Below, in pieces: positions 24,596 to 33,731 of a DNA stretch of 64,000 nucleotides. A program made the translations under genes and the position numbers. The notes below the pieces were generated by a model that was not told the DNA's origin, ran no database searches, and worked only from the letters and a program-made list of their open reading frames with translations. The DNA comes from CAYLPJ01 sp964385465 (GTDB lineage Bacteria; Planctomycetota; Phycisphaerae; SM23-33), in NCBI GenBank assembly GCA_964385465.1, contig CAYLPJ010000031.1:9821-73820 (forward strand), written 5' to 3'. How positions within the stretch are numbered: the stretch's first letter is position 1; each line of letters starts with the position of its first letter.

Positions 24596-26563
24596 ATGCA
24601 ATGGCTGACCCCCGGCATCGCGGGCATCGCGGCGGCACTGGCCCTGCCGACGCTGGTGCTGATGTACTTCCTCCGCCTGCGGAGGCGGGAAGCGCCCGTC
24701 AGCTCCACGCTGCTCTGGCAGCGGGCCGTCCGCGACCTCCAGGTCAACGCGCCCTTCCAGCGCCTCCGCCGCAACATCCTCCTGCTGCTGCAACTGCTGA
24801 TCCTCGCCGTCGTCCTGCTCGCACTCGCCGGGCCGGTGCTGGCACTGACCGGCGCCGGCGGGCGACGCGTCGTACTGCTCATCGACCGCTCGGCCAGCAT
24901 GGGCGCCGCCGACGCCCCCGACGGCCGAACGCGGCTGGCCGAGGCCAAGCGCCTCGCACGCCAACGCATCGCCTCGCTGCGCCCGGGCTCGCTGCTGGCA
25001 CTCGGCGGCGGCGCGGACCGGGCCATGGTCATCGCCTTCGACCGTCACGCAAAGGTGCTGTGCAGCTTCACCTCCGACCGCGCCCGCCTCGCCGCGGCCG
25101 TGAGCGCCATCGAGCCCACCGACGCCCCGACCGCGCTGGCCGAGGCCGTCACCGTCGCCCGCGCGTTCGCGCAATCCGCCGGCGCCGAGGAGAGCGACGG
25201 CACCGACCCCCGCGCCGCCCGGCTGGAGCTGTTCGGCGACGGGCGGATCGCGGACCTCGCCGACCTCGATCTCCTGCCCGGCGAGATGGTCTTCCACCGC
25301 GTCGGGCGCTCCGGAGCGAACCTCGCCGTCACGGCCATGCAGGCCCGCCGAAGCTACGAGAAACCCGAGCAGGTCCACGTGTTCGCCTCGGTGGTCAACT
25401 ACGGCGACCGCCCCGTCGAGACCGACGTGCAGCTCGCCGTCGGCGCGACCGTCCGGGCGGTGCGCCGCGTGAGCCTGCCGCCGACGCGGCCGGCCGGCGA
25501 GGGCCGGCCCCCCCGCCCGGGCAAGGCGGCCGTCTCGTTCGTGATGACCCAGCCCGGGGCGGGCGTGGTCTCCGTACGCCATCTGACCGAGGACGCCCTG
25601 GCCGCCGACGACGCCGCGTGGGTCGTCCTGCCCGGCCCGCGGAAGCTGACGGCCATGCTGGTCACCGCGGGCAACCCGCCGCTGGAGACCGCCCTGGCCG
25701 CCTGCCCCCTGGCGCGGCTGGACGTCCGCACGCCCGCGGCCTTCGACGAGCTCTGCGCCGACGACCCCGTCGCCTCGCCCTACGACGTCGTCGTCCTCGA
25801 CGGCCACGCGCCCGAGAAGCTGCCCCGCGGGCGCTACATCATCTTCGGGCGCCCGCCGGAGGACATCGGCCTCCAGCTCGCCGGGCCGCTCCGCGGGCAG
25901 GTGGCCGTCGACTGGCGAGACCGCCACCCCGTGCTGCGGTTCGTCAACCTCGGCAACTTCTTCGCCTCCAAGGCGATCCGCCTTGTCCCTCCGCGCGACG
26001 CCGCCGTGCTCGCCGAGTTCGCGGAGTCCCCCGCGATGGTCCTGCTCCGCCGCTCGGGCAGCACCTTCCTCGTCGCCCCCTTCGACGTCCTGGAGACCAA
26101 CTGGCCCTTCGAGGCGGGCTTCGCGATGTTCTGCTACAACGCGACGGCCTTTCTGGGCACCGAACGCCAGGCCCGCCGACGCACGGCGCTGGAGGTCGGC
26201 GAGGCGATCACCCTTCGCGCCGGCGCCGCCGACGAAGCCACCGTCACCGACCCGAGCGGCCGGATCGAGCGCGTCGCGGCCGACCCGTCGGGGACGATCC
26301 GCTGGCCGCGGACGCACCGGGTCGGCGTCTACACCGTCCAGGTCGGCGGGCGCGAGCCGGCGCACTTCGCCGTCAACCTGACCGACGAGGCCGAGAGCCG
26401 CATCGAGCCCGTGGCGGACCTCGCCGTCGGCGCCGGCGGGGTGGGCGTCCGCAACGCCGAGGATGCGCGGACCAACCGCCGGCTCTGGCCGTGGCTGGTG
26501 CTGGCGGCGCTGGTGCTTGTGTGCGTCGAGTGGCTCGTGTACAACTCCAAGGTCCGCCTGTGA
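24596..26563 (+). CDS. BatA-like VWA membrane protein
   Basis: The 655-residue protein begins with a BatA-type N-terminus: a membrane helix (GIAGIAAALALPTLVLMYFL), then RLRRREAPVSSTLLWQ, and a second helix (LLLLQLLILAVVLLALAGPVL). A VWA domain with VLLIDRSASMG follows. Central beta sheets and a C-terminal membrane helix (PWLVLAALVLVCVEWLVY) complete it. The N-terminal RLRRRxxPVSSTLLW pattern is the BatA/DUF1550 marker. AAGGAG is 12 bases before the ATG. It probably partners with the DUF58 and MoxR proteins to span the inner membrane. Its TGA is 28 bases before the next gene. Confidence 0.88.
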   Translation: MQWLTPGIAGIAAALALPTLVLMYFLRLRRREAPVSSTLLWQRAVRDLQVNAPFQRLRRNILLLLQLLILAVVLLALAGPVLALTGAGGRRVVLLIDRSASMGAADAPDGRTRLAEAKRLARQRIASLRPGSLLALGGGADRAMVIAFDRHAKVLCSFTSDRARLAAAVSAIEPTDAPTALAEAVTVARAFAQSAGAEESDGTDPRAARLELFGDGRIADLADLDLLPGEMVFHRVGRSGANLAVTAMQARRSYEKPEQVHVFASVVNYGDRPVETDVQLAVGATVRAVRRVSLPPTRPAGEGRPPRPGKAAVSFVMTQPGAGVVSVRHLTEDALAADDAAWVVLPGPRKLTAMLVTAGNPPLETALAACPLARLDVRTPAAFDELCADDPVASPYDVVVLDGHAPEKLPRGRYIIFGRPPEDIGLQLAGPLRGQVAVDWRDRHPVLRFVNLGNFFASKAIRLVPPRDAAVLAEFAESPAMVLLRRSGSTFLVAPFDVLETNWPFEAGFAMFCYNATAFLGTERQARRRTALEVGEAITLRAGAADEATVTDPSGRIERVAADPSGTIRWPRTHRVGVYTVQVGGREPAHFAVNLTDEAESRIEPVADLAVGAGGVGVRNAEDARTNRRLWPWLVLAALVLVCVEWLVYNSKVRL

Positions 26564-26591
26564 CGTGTCACGGGGTCGGCGGAGACCGCCC

Positions 26592-28682
26592 ATGAACCGA
26601 AGCCTCGCCATCCTGCTCTGCCTGCTGACGCTGCCCGCCGTCGCGGGCGCCCGGGACGACAAGCCCAAACGCCTCGCCGTGGACTTCGCCGTCGGCTGGG
26701 GCGGCTGCTACCGGCCCATGCAGTGGACCCCCCTCCGCGTGAGCATCGCCTCGCCCTTCAAGAAGCCCATCGACTGCATCGTCGAGGTCACCGTCAAGGA
26801 GGACGAGCTGCACAACATGGTCATCTCCCGGCGGGAAGTCCTCGCGCCCGGACGCACCCGCCGGATCGACCTGGCCGCACGCATCGCCTTCGCCGCCGAC
26901 GACTGCCGACTGACCATCTACGACTCCACCTCCGGCATGCTGCGGTGGTCCAAGAGCTACAGCCTCTGGCAGCACCACCACGGGGGGCGCATGCTCACCG
27001 CCGTCCGCGACGAGGACCTGCTCATCGGCGTCACCGGGCGCCAGGGCTTCGCGCTGGACATGCTCCCCGATGCCACCGAATCGCTGCAAGACAGCGAGCG
27101 CGGCCGGACGTACCTCCAGTTCCGCTTTCCCCGCCGCCTGCCGTCGGACTGGACAGGCTACGCGGCCCTGGACGCCCTGATCCTCTACGACCCCGACTGG
27201 GCCGAGATGACCCGCCACCAGCAGCGCGCCCTGGACCGCTGGGTCCGCAACGGCGGGCGGGTGCTGATCGTCCTCGGCTCCCACGCCCTGCCGGCCGGGC
27301 ACGCCGTCGCCGCGCTCCTGCCCTTCCCCCCCGGCTCGCCCCGGCAGGTCGGCCTCAGCGCCCGCGACCTGCGCAACTGGGGCTGCCGCACGTGGCAGAC
27401 CGACAAGGTGGCCGCGTGGGACCTGCGGGCCGCGAAGCACCGGCCGATGTGGGACACCTGGTCGGGGCAGGGCGGCAAGGTGCTGGGCGCGTCCGGCCCG
27501 GCGGGCTTCGGGCGCGTCGGCGTCTGGGCGTTCGACCCGGACCGCCTGGGCGTCCGGCGGGACCGCCGCCTGGCGGCCTTCTGGGTCTCGCGGCTGGCGG
27601 ACGTGCTGGGGCGGCGAAAGATCCGCCTGAGCAACCGCCGCGGCGGCGACTCCTCGGACGACTGGAGCTACGAGCTGGGCACCTCCCGCCGGGCGGTCAA
27701 CGCCGTCCTGGAATACCTCTACGCCGTCGAGGAGCTGAGGCCGATCCACGTCGGCTGGGTCGTGCTCGTGCTGGTCGCCCTGGCGGTGCTGATCGGACCG
27801 GTGGACTACCTCGTCCTCCGCGCGCTCGGCCGCCTGCCGTGGACGTGGGCGACGGCCTCGCTGGGCATCGCCGTGTTCTCGGTGGGCGCCTACTACGGCG
27901 TGGAGCACCTTCGCGGCGGGGAGCTCCAGGCGCGGGTGGTCTCGGTGGTCGACGGCGTGGCCGGCGAGCGGTCGGCATGGGCGACGCGGTACATGGGCAT
28001 CTTCGCCCCCCGCAGCGACGACCACGCGCTCACCGGTCTCTCCCCGGAGCAGTGGTGGAGCGCGCTGGCCCCCACCCAGGGCGAGACGCTCTACTCCTAC
28101 CGCCAGGAGCTCGGCTCGCGGAACATCTACTGCACCCAGCATGTCGACGGCGGCTGCGTGCCCCGCAGCATCCCGATCAACATCTGGGCCATGCAGTGCC
28201 TGCTCGTCGAGACGCCCGCCGCCGGCCTGCCGGTCCGCGCCGACGTCCGAAAGGCCCGCGACGGGCAGTGGGAAGTCGCCGTCGAGAACCTCGCAGACAC
28301 GCCCGTCGCCGAGGGATACGTCGTCGTCTCGCCGACGCAATGCGTGAGGTTCGGGCGCATCGAACCCAAGGCCGAACGCACCGTCCGCGCCCGGGCCGGG
28401 ACGTGGAAGCCCTGGGACCGGGACATCCCCGACGTCTCCGGGCACAGCCCGACGCCGACGATGATCTCCGCGGCCCACGCCCTCCGCTCGGCCCCGGCGG
28501 CGACGGGCACGGCGCGGCGGACCGACGGGATGATGGCCTACGTCCGGGCCGGCGCCGTCATCGTCTGCGCAGAATACGAAGGCCTGCCCGTACCCCACGA
28601 GGTTGCCGGCCGAACGTGCCGGTTCCAGCACAGGCAGTTGGTCCGGCTGGTGGTCCGGCCGGGCACCCGGAGCGAGCCATGA
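26592..28682 (+). CDS. Membrane protein with GATase-like extracytoplasmic domain
   Basis: The 696-residue protein has a signal peptide or N-terminal anchor (ILLCLLTLPAVAGA), a long extracytoplasmic part and two adjacent membrane helices near residues 390-440 (VGWVVLVLVALAVLIGPVDYLVL, WATASLGIAVFSVGAYY). A central segment (ALDALILYDPDWAEMTRHQQRALDRWVRNGGRVLIVLGS) resembles the glutamine-amidotransferase-like fold seen in proteins next to BatA operons in Planctomycetota; the catalytic Cys is not evident. GGAGA lies before the ATG. Its stop TGA overlaps the ABC ATPase start in ATGA, which points to coupled translation. Function is unknown. Confidence 0.72.
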   Translation: MNRSLAILLCLLTLPAVAGARDDKPKRLAVDFAVGWGGCYRPMQWTPLRVSIASPFKKPIDCIVEVTVKEDELHNMVISRREVLAPGRTRRIDLAARIAFAADDCRLTIYDSTSGMLRWSKSYSLWQHHHGGRMLTAVRDEDLLIGVTGRQGFALDMLPDATESLQDSERGRTYLQFRFPRRLPSDWTGYAALDALILYDPDWAEMTRHQQRALDRWVRNGGRVLIVLGSHALPAGHAVAALLPFPPGSPRQVGLSARDLRNWGCRTWQTDKVAAWDLRAAKHRPMWDTWSGQGGKVLGASGPAGFGRVGVWAFDPDRLGVRRDRRLAAFWVSRLADVLGRRKIRLSNRRGGDSSDDWSYELGTSRRAVNAVLEYLYAVEELRPIHVGWVVLVLVALAVLIGPVDYLVLRALGRLPWTWATASLGIAVFSVGAYYGVEHLRGGELQARVVSVVDGVAGERSAWATRYMGIFAPRSDDHALTGLSPEQWWSALAPTQGETLYSYRQELGSRNIYCTQHVDGGCVPRSIPINIWAMQCLLVETPAAGLPVRADVRKARDGQWEVAVENLADTPVAEGYVVVSPTQCVRFGRIEPKAERTVRARAGTWKPWDRDIPDVSGHSPTPTMISAAHALRSAPAATGTARRTDGMMAYVRAGAVIVCAEYEGLPVPHEVAGRTCRFQHRQLVRLVVRPGTRSEP

Positions 28683-29608
28683 TCGAGACCCGCGGGTTGA
28701 CCAAGCACTACGGCTCCCTGGCGGCGTTGAGCGACCTGACGCTGACCATCGAGGAGGGGGACATCTTCGGCTTCATCGGGCCCAACGGCGCGGGCAAGAC
28801 AACGACCATGCGGATCCTCGCCACCCTGCTGGAGCCCACCCGCGGCCAGGCGTTCGTCGCCGGCATGGACGTCACCCGCAACGGCCGGGACGTCCGCCGC
28901 CTCGTCGGCTACATGCCCGACTTCATGGGCGTCTACGACGACCTGAAGGTCTTCGAATACCTCGAATTCTTCGCCGCCGCGTTCGGGCTGGAGCGGGCCA
29001 GGCGCAAGGGCGTCATCGGCGACGTGCTGGAGCTGACCGACCTGACGGTCAAGCGCAACGCCCCCGTCGACGGGCTCAGCCGCGGCATGCAGCAGCGGCT
29101 CCAACTCGCACGCGTGCTGATCCACGACCCGCGCGTGCTGATCCTCGACGAGCCGGCCAGCGGGCTGGACCCCCGGGCGCGGATCGAGATCCGCGAGCTG
29201 CTCCGCGAACTCAAGCGGATGGGCAAGACCATCATGATCTCCAGCCACATCCTCTCGGAGCTGGAGCAGATGTGCGACCACGTCGGGATCATCGAGCGCG
29301 GGAAGATGGTCTTCAGCGGCACGATGGAGGAGATCCGCCAGCGAATGGGCCTGGCCAGGCAGTTCCGCATCCGCGTTCCCGCAGACGACGTCGACCGCGC
29401 CGCCGAGCTGCTTACCGCCCTGCCCCAGATGGCCTCCGTACGACCCGGAGAGGGCTACCTCGACGTCACCCTCGCCGACACCGCCGTCGCCGACGGCATC
29501 ATCGCACGCACACTCGTCGGCGCCGAGATCGACGTCCTCGCCATCATGCCCCGGGAGCTCCGACTCGACGACGCCTTCCTCCAGCTCACCAAGGGGCTGG
29601 TCCACTGA
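28679..29608 (+). CDS. ABC transporter ATP-binding protein
   Basis: The 309-residue protein has Walker A GPNGAGKT (34-41), the ABC signature LSRGMQQRLQLAR, Walker B RVLILDEPASGLD, and the H-loop HILSELEQMCDHVGIIERG. It is a full ATPase of the ABC-2/CcmA (Gld/NatA) type. It works with the double permease encoded immediately after it. Because the operon begins with MoxR, DUF58 and VWA genes, an export role in cell-envelope building is possible but unproven; ABC-2 systems of this type in Planctomycetota and Bacteroidota include gliding (Gld) transporters. Its first codon overlaps the previous stop. Confidence 0.95.
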   Translation: MIETRGLTKHYGSLAALSDLTLTIEEGDIFGFIGPNGAGKTTTMRILATLLEPTRGQAFVAGMDVTRNGRDVRRLVGYMPDFMGVYDDLKVFEYLEFFAAAFGLERARRKGVIGDVLELTDLTVKRNAPVDGLSRGMQQRLQLARVLIHDPRVLILDEPASGLDPRARIEIRELLRELKRMGKTIMISSHILSELEQMCDHVGIIERGKMVFSGTMEEIRQRMGLARQFRIRVPADDVDRAAELLTALPQMASVRPGEGYLDVTLADTAVADGIIARTLVGAEIDVLAIMPRELRLDDAFLQLTKGLVH

Positions 29609-31581
29609 GCGCCCCGGCCACACAGCCCGACGCCGGCGGCGACGGCGCCCGGGCGTCCGCACGAGGGCCCGGCCGCATCCTCGCCGCACTCGCGGGAATC
29701 CCCGCCGCACTCGCCGGGCCCATCTTCGCCAAGGAACTCCGCGTCTCCAGCCGCCGGCGGAGAAACTACGTCCTTCGCGCCGTCTACCTGCTGGCCATGA
29801 CGCTCTTCGTCACGCTCGTCTGGATGGCCGCTCTCAGGTCCGGCCGCTACGGCTACGACTCCCACGCGTGGCGGGTGGCGCGGATGGCCATCGCCGGGCG
29901 GACCATCATCAGCACCGTGGTCTGGTTCCAGTTCCTCGCCGTCTGCCTGATCACCGTCATCATGCTCAGCACGTCGATCAGCGAGGAGATCTATCACCGC
30001 ACGCTCGGCGTGCTGATGACCACGCCGATCCGCAGCCCGCAGATCGTCGTCGGCAAGCTCTTCAGCAAGCTGCTCCAGTTGCTGATGCTCCTGGCCGCCA
30101 GCCTGCCCGTGCTCGGGATCGTCCGCGTCTTCGGCGGCGTGCCCTGGAGCTACGTCGTTGCCGCACTGGGCATCACCCTCACCACCGCCGTGCTGCTGGC
30201 CGCGGTGACCATGTTCTTCTCCATCCTCTGCCGCCGGGCGTTCGTCAGCATCCTGCTGGCCCTGCTGACCGCCGGCGTCATCTACGGGCTCCTGCCCCTG
30301 CTGATCGTCCTGTTCGTCGAGGCCACCGACCTGGACGTCAAGGCCGTCACCGACCCGCTGGTCGTGCTGTTCCTGGCGACCAACCCCTTCGCGGCCATGA
30401 CGGTCACCACCGTGCTCATGATCGAGCCCCGAGGCGCCACCGGCCTGCCCTTCTTCCAGTGGTGGGTGGTCTGCCTGGTCAACCTCGGCCTCGCCGCCGC
30501 CGTCCTCGCCGCCTGCGTGGCCATGGTCCGCCGGGTGGCGCTGCGACAGGCCGCCGGGGCCACCCGGGCCGGGCCGACCGCCGCCCCGCCGGACCTGCCC
30601 CCCGCCCACGCCGCACAAACGCCGCCCGCCGGCTCCGCCGTGCCCGAGGGCGTGACACCGCCACCCGTGCTCGCCCCCGCCGCGCCGCCCGCCCCGCCGC
30701 TGCGCGATGAGCCCACCCGCCGGATCACCGGCTCGCCGGTCGTCTGGCGGGAGGTCCGCGCACGCTGGTTCCGGCGGCGGTGGCTCTTCTGGCTCGTCGC
30801 CGGCATCGTCGGCGGCATCCTGCTGCTCATCTACGCCCTCGTCGGCATCGAGGAAGGCTGGGACGACGACGATTCCCACGCCGTCACCCTCTTCCTCATG
30901 ACCGCCGTCGCCGCCGTCGCCACCGGCATCCTCGCCGCCACCAACGTCACCTCCGAGAAGGAGGCCAACTCCTGGGAGATCCTCCTGGCCACGCCGCTGA
31001 CCGGGCGGGAGATCCTCGTCGGCAAGGTCGTCGGCGTCCTGCGCCGCTGCCTGCCGATCTGGCTGCTGCCGATCGCCCACGTCCTGCTGTTCGTCCTCAT
31101 CGGCTATATCCGCCTTGAGATGGTCGCGTTCATGCTGCTGATCACCGCCGCCGTCGTGGCCGTCCTCGGCGGGGCCGGGCTGTACTTCGGCGTCCGCTTC
31201 CGCCGGACCACCACCGCGGTCATCCTCAACCTCGGCCTGGGCATCGCCCTCTGGGGCGCCCTGCCGGCCCTGCTCGCCCTTGCCGCGGAGGCCTCCCCCA
31301 CCGACAGGGCACGGAACGACCTGCGAAACGCCACCGAGTACGTCGTCGACGCCAACCCGTTCGTCCAGGCAGGCTTCCTCTCCGAACGCGCCGCGCGAAA
31401 CTCCTACCGCGTCTTCCACGGGGGGGGCTCCGCCAACAGGCAGACCTACCGCTGGCCCGGCGCCGGAGCCCTCAACGCCGAGCAGTCGGTCCTCTACCAG
31501 GCCTTCCTCACCGGCGGGTACGTCTTCCTCGCGGGCCTCTTCCTCCTCCTCGCCCGACGCAACCTCCGCCGCCGAATCTGA
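29605..31581 (+). CDS. Double ABC-2 permease, apparently starting at CTG
   Basis: The 658-residue product has two ABC-2 membrane units. Each starts with an amphipathic KEL/REV segment (PIFAKELRVSSRRRRN and VVWREVRARWFRRR) followed by six or so helices (for example LMLLAASLPVLGIVRVF, LAALLTAGVIYGLLPLLIVLF). A Pro/Ala-rich linker near residues 310-365 joins them. No ATG, GTG or TTG in frame lies before the first helix: the first ATG is within the helix itself and would remove the conserved KEL segment. CTG at 29605-29607 overlaps the previous TGA and is preceded, eight bases away, by AAGGGG, so it is the most likely start. This permease works with the ABC ATPase before it. Confidence 0.85.
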   Translation: MSAPATQPDAGGDGARASARGPGRILAALAGIPAALAGPIFAKELRVSSRRRRNYVLRAVYLLAMTLFVTLVWMAALRSGRYGYDSHAWRVARMAIAGRTIISTVVWFQFLAVCLITVIMLSTSISEEIYHRTLGVLMTTPIRSPQIVVGKLFSKLLQLLMLLAASLPVLGIVRVFGGVPWSYVVAALGITLTTAVLLAAVTMFFSILCRRAFVSILLALLTAGVIYGLLPLLIVLFVEATDLDVKAVTDPLVVLFLATNPFAAMTVTTVLMIEPRGATGLPFFQWWVVCLVNLGLAAAVLAACVAMVRRVALRQAAGATRAGPTAAPPDLPPAHAAQTPPAGSAVPEGVTPPPVLAPAAPPAPPLRDEPTRRITGSPVVWREVRARWFRRRWLFWLVAGIVGGILLLIYALVGIEEGWDDDDSHAVTLFLMTAVAAVATGILAATNVTSEKEANSWEILLATPLTGREILVGKVVGVLRRCLPIWLLPIAHVLLFVLIGYIRLEMVAFMLLITAAVVAVLGGAGLYFGVRFRRTTTAVILNLGLGIALWGALPALLALAAEASPTDRARNDLRNATEYVVDANPFVQAGFLSERAARNSYRVFHGGGSANRQTYRWPGAGALNAEQSVLYQAFLTGGYVFLAGLFLLLARRNLRRRI

Positions 31582-31601
31582 CCGCCGGACCCCCGACCAG
31601 C

Positions 31602-31774
31602 CAGTGCAACCGCTCGGAGAAGGGCGCCGCCGTGCAGGGGGCGGAGATGGGCGTGTACCGCACGCTGAAACTCCGCGGCCACGACCCTCTGGCGACGATC
31701 GCCTCAGCCCTGCAAACCTGCCTGACCCATCGCCCCCTCCCCCGCTACCGACGGAACCTGTTGCAGCCGGGTGA
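31602..31774 (+). pseudogene. Frameshifted C-terminal scar of an IS66-like transposase
   Basis: About 57 residues to a TGA at 31772-31774. They include NRSEKGA and MGVYRTLKLRGHDPLATI, a signature ending shared by a large group of transposases (IS66-like; the family call is tentative). One base is missing in the run of C around 31733-31743, so the normal end (PLPTEPVAAG) is in a different frame from the earlier part. The scar lies 20 bases after the ABC permease stop and 4 bases before the end of a gene with foreign-looking codon use on the other strand. It marks the edge of a mobile or once-mobile segment. Confidence 0.6.
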
Positions 31775-31778
31775 AGTG

Positions 31779-33731
31779 TTACCTTCTGCCTTTCCTTTCC
31801 CGCGGTCCGTACCGTGGCCGCCCATCGCCGTGCTCCATCGCGCCGAGGTCGGGGGCATCGCCGGCGTGATCGTCGTTGACGTTCGGCAACCGGACGCCGG
31901 CGTCAATCGCAGCGCCGCCGGGCTTGAGGCGAAGGTCAAAGGCGTCGGGCTCATACGTCCTGCCGCGCTCGATCGGCGAGCCGTTGACGAAGATGTCGTA
32001 CTCGACGCGTCGTCCGTGCCTCTCGTAGCCGGTCGCGGCAGTGAACGCTTCGAGCGATTCGTAGCCCTTGCGTTCGCGACCGCCGTGGCTCCAGCGGACG
32101 GGCGTGTGCGCATCCGAAGCGCCCCGGTATCCGTTGTAATCCATCGTCGTGCGATCCGGCGTGAACGTGCCGCTGCTGATGAGCCCGCCGTTGCCCAGCA
32201 GGAGATTGTTGCGCAGGTGGCTGTTGCTCCAGTAGGGCGTGGAGAAGGCCGTGCCCCCACCGGCGAGCGTGTTGTGATACGCGACGATGCCCGCGCCGAA
32301 GTTGTTCCACTTGAAGTTCAGATACGTCAGACCGAACCCTTCGTTGCGGATGAAATAGATCGGCCCGCCGTACACCGGCTGCGCGCTCAGGCCGGTGTGC
32401 GTGTTGTAAACGAGATTGCGATACACGCGAATGTTGTGGCAGCCGTAGTCTGCCTCGACGGTGTCATCGATGGCCAACGAGAGGTCGTTGTGGGCGAAGT
32501 CGATGTTGACCGCCTGCTTGCGGATGTCGTCCGGCGGCTGGCTGTAGTTGAAGATCGCCAGACTGTCGCTGAACCGGCTGATGCGGTTGTGCGCGACGAC
32601 GTGCCCCTGTCCGTACACGTTCACACCGGTGTGCGAGCCGCGCATGTACTCGGCGCCGTCGGGCCGGCGCGGATGCCACTCGGGGTCGATGCCGGTGATC
32701 ACGTTGTCGACGATCGTCCAGTTCGTCGAGTTCTCCGACGCCGTCCACATGCCGTTGATGACATCCTCGATCACGCACCGCCGCACAGTAAGCCACGACG
32801 CGCCAGGGCCGCCCTTGTCGTGCGCCGACTTCTCCCCGGTGCGCAGAAACATCGCGCCGCGGCGAACGGTCAGCTCTTCGAAGATCAGATGATCCGCGCC
32901 GGGGATGCGGAAGAGATCGGTCTTGCGGTCCGGCCCTTCGAGGATCGTTCGCCGGGCGCCTTCGCCGCGGATCACGATCGGCTTGCCCGGCTCGCCCGAC
33001 TTCTTCCACACGTAGGGCGCGCCTGCGAGCGCGTGCACGCCGGCGTGCAGCAGGATGACGTCGCCGGGCTTCGCGGCCTGATACGCGGCGCTCAGATCAT
33101 CGAAGCTCGGCGCGTCGTCGTTTGCCTGACCGCGCTGGCCATCGGCGCCGTTGGCGTGGACGTGCAGCGTCCGCCCGCCCTTCCATGCCTTCGGCTCCGT
33201 GCGCGTGGCGACGGTGACGACCTTCTCCTGCGGCGCGCCGCCGTCCGGGTCCGTCATCGTGAACCGCACCTCGTATCGCGTGCCGGGCTCCAGTGAAAAC
33301 ACGCTGCCGGCGAACAGGTTGCCCGTGCGGTAATGCTGCATCTTGCCGTTGTAGAAGTAGCGTGTGACGATCTCGTGATGCACGCGCAGCATGGGCAGCG
33401 CCTCGCGCCACGCCGCACCGCCGCCCGCCTTGCGGTGCGCGACCTCCACCGCCGCGTTGCGGTTGCTGTCGCCGCCGATATACCACCGGAAGCCCAAGTT
33501 ACGCAGCGTTGGCGGATCGATCAGGAACTCACCGGGCACAACGTCATCGCGCTGCGGTTCTTTCTTGAAGCCGTTCACCGCCTCGTGGTCGAAATCCCAG
33601 AACCGCCGCTCCAACTGCGCGTCCGCCGCGGCCGTGTGACTGAGCACGAAGGCGAGCGCGAGAAGGCCGCCAGGACTCGAAAAGCATGATCGCCACGGTT
33701 TCAGTGCGTTGCGATGAAGAGTGGATCGCAT
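31779..33731 (-). CDS. Secreted right-handed beta-helix protein, probably horizontally acquired
   Basis: A 650-residue protein with a signal peptide (LLALAFVLSHTAAADA), a fibronectin-like part (residues 80-195, EPGTRYEVRFTMTDPDG), and then a parallel beta-helix (right-handed, PbH1 repeats: GDVILLHAGVHALAGAP, RRCVIEDVINGMWTASENS, GHVVAHNRISRFSDSLAIF, HNIRVYRNLVYNTHTGLS). It resembles lyases or epimerases but a catalytic site was not assigned. Codon use is visibly different from the rest of the window, with more GAA, GAT, TTT, CAT and less extreme GC3. AAGGAG precedes the ATG. It ends near the transposase scar and is flanked upstream by a REP-like element, so it was probably acquired by transfer. 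Confidence 0.78.
   Translation of the reverse strand: MRSTLHRNALKPWRSCFSSPGGLLALAFVLSHTAAADAQLERRFWDFDHEAVNGFKKEPQRDDVVPGEFLIDPPTLRNLGFRWYIGGDSNRNAAVEVAHRKAGGGAAWREALPMLRVHHEIVTRYFYNGKMQHYRTGNLFAGSVFSLEPGTRYEVRFTMTDPDGGAPQEKVVTVATRTEPKAWKGGRTLHVHANGADGQRGQANDDAPSFDDLSAAYQAAKPGDVILLHAGVHALAGAPYVWKKSGEPGKPIVIRGEGARRTILEGPDRKTDLFRIPGADHLIFEELTVRRGAMFLRTGEKSAHDKGGPGASWLTVRRCVIEDVINGMWTASENSTNWTIVDNVITGIDPEWHPRRPDGAEYMRGSHTGVNVYGQGHVVAHNRISRFSDSLAIFNYSQPPDDIRKQAVNIDFAHNDLSLAIDDTVEADYGCHNIRVYRNLVYNTHTGLSAQPVYGGPIYFIRNEGFGLTYLNFKWNNFGAGIVAYHNTLAGGGTAFSTPYWSNSHLRNNLLLGNGGLISSGTFTPDRTTMDYNGYRGASDAHTPVRWSHGGRERKGYESLEAFTAATGYERHGRRVEYDIFVNGSPIERGRTYEPDAFDLRLKPGGAAIDAGVRLPNVNDDHAGDAPDLGAMEHGDGRPRYGPRERKGRR

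Noticed and set aside
17832..24638. A 2268-codon minus-strand frame across the VWA/MoxR region
   Set aside because: Antisense shadow of GC-rich genes; no protein family features, while the plus-strand genes are recognisable.
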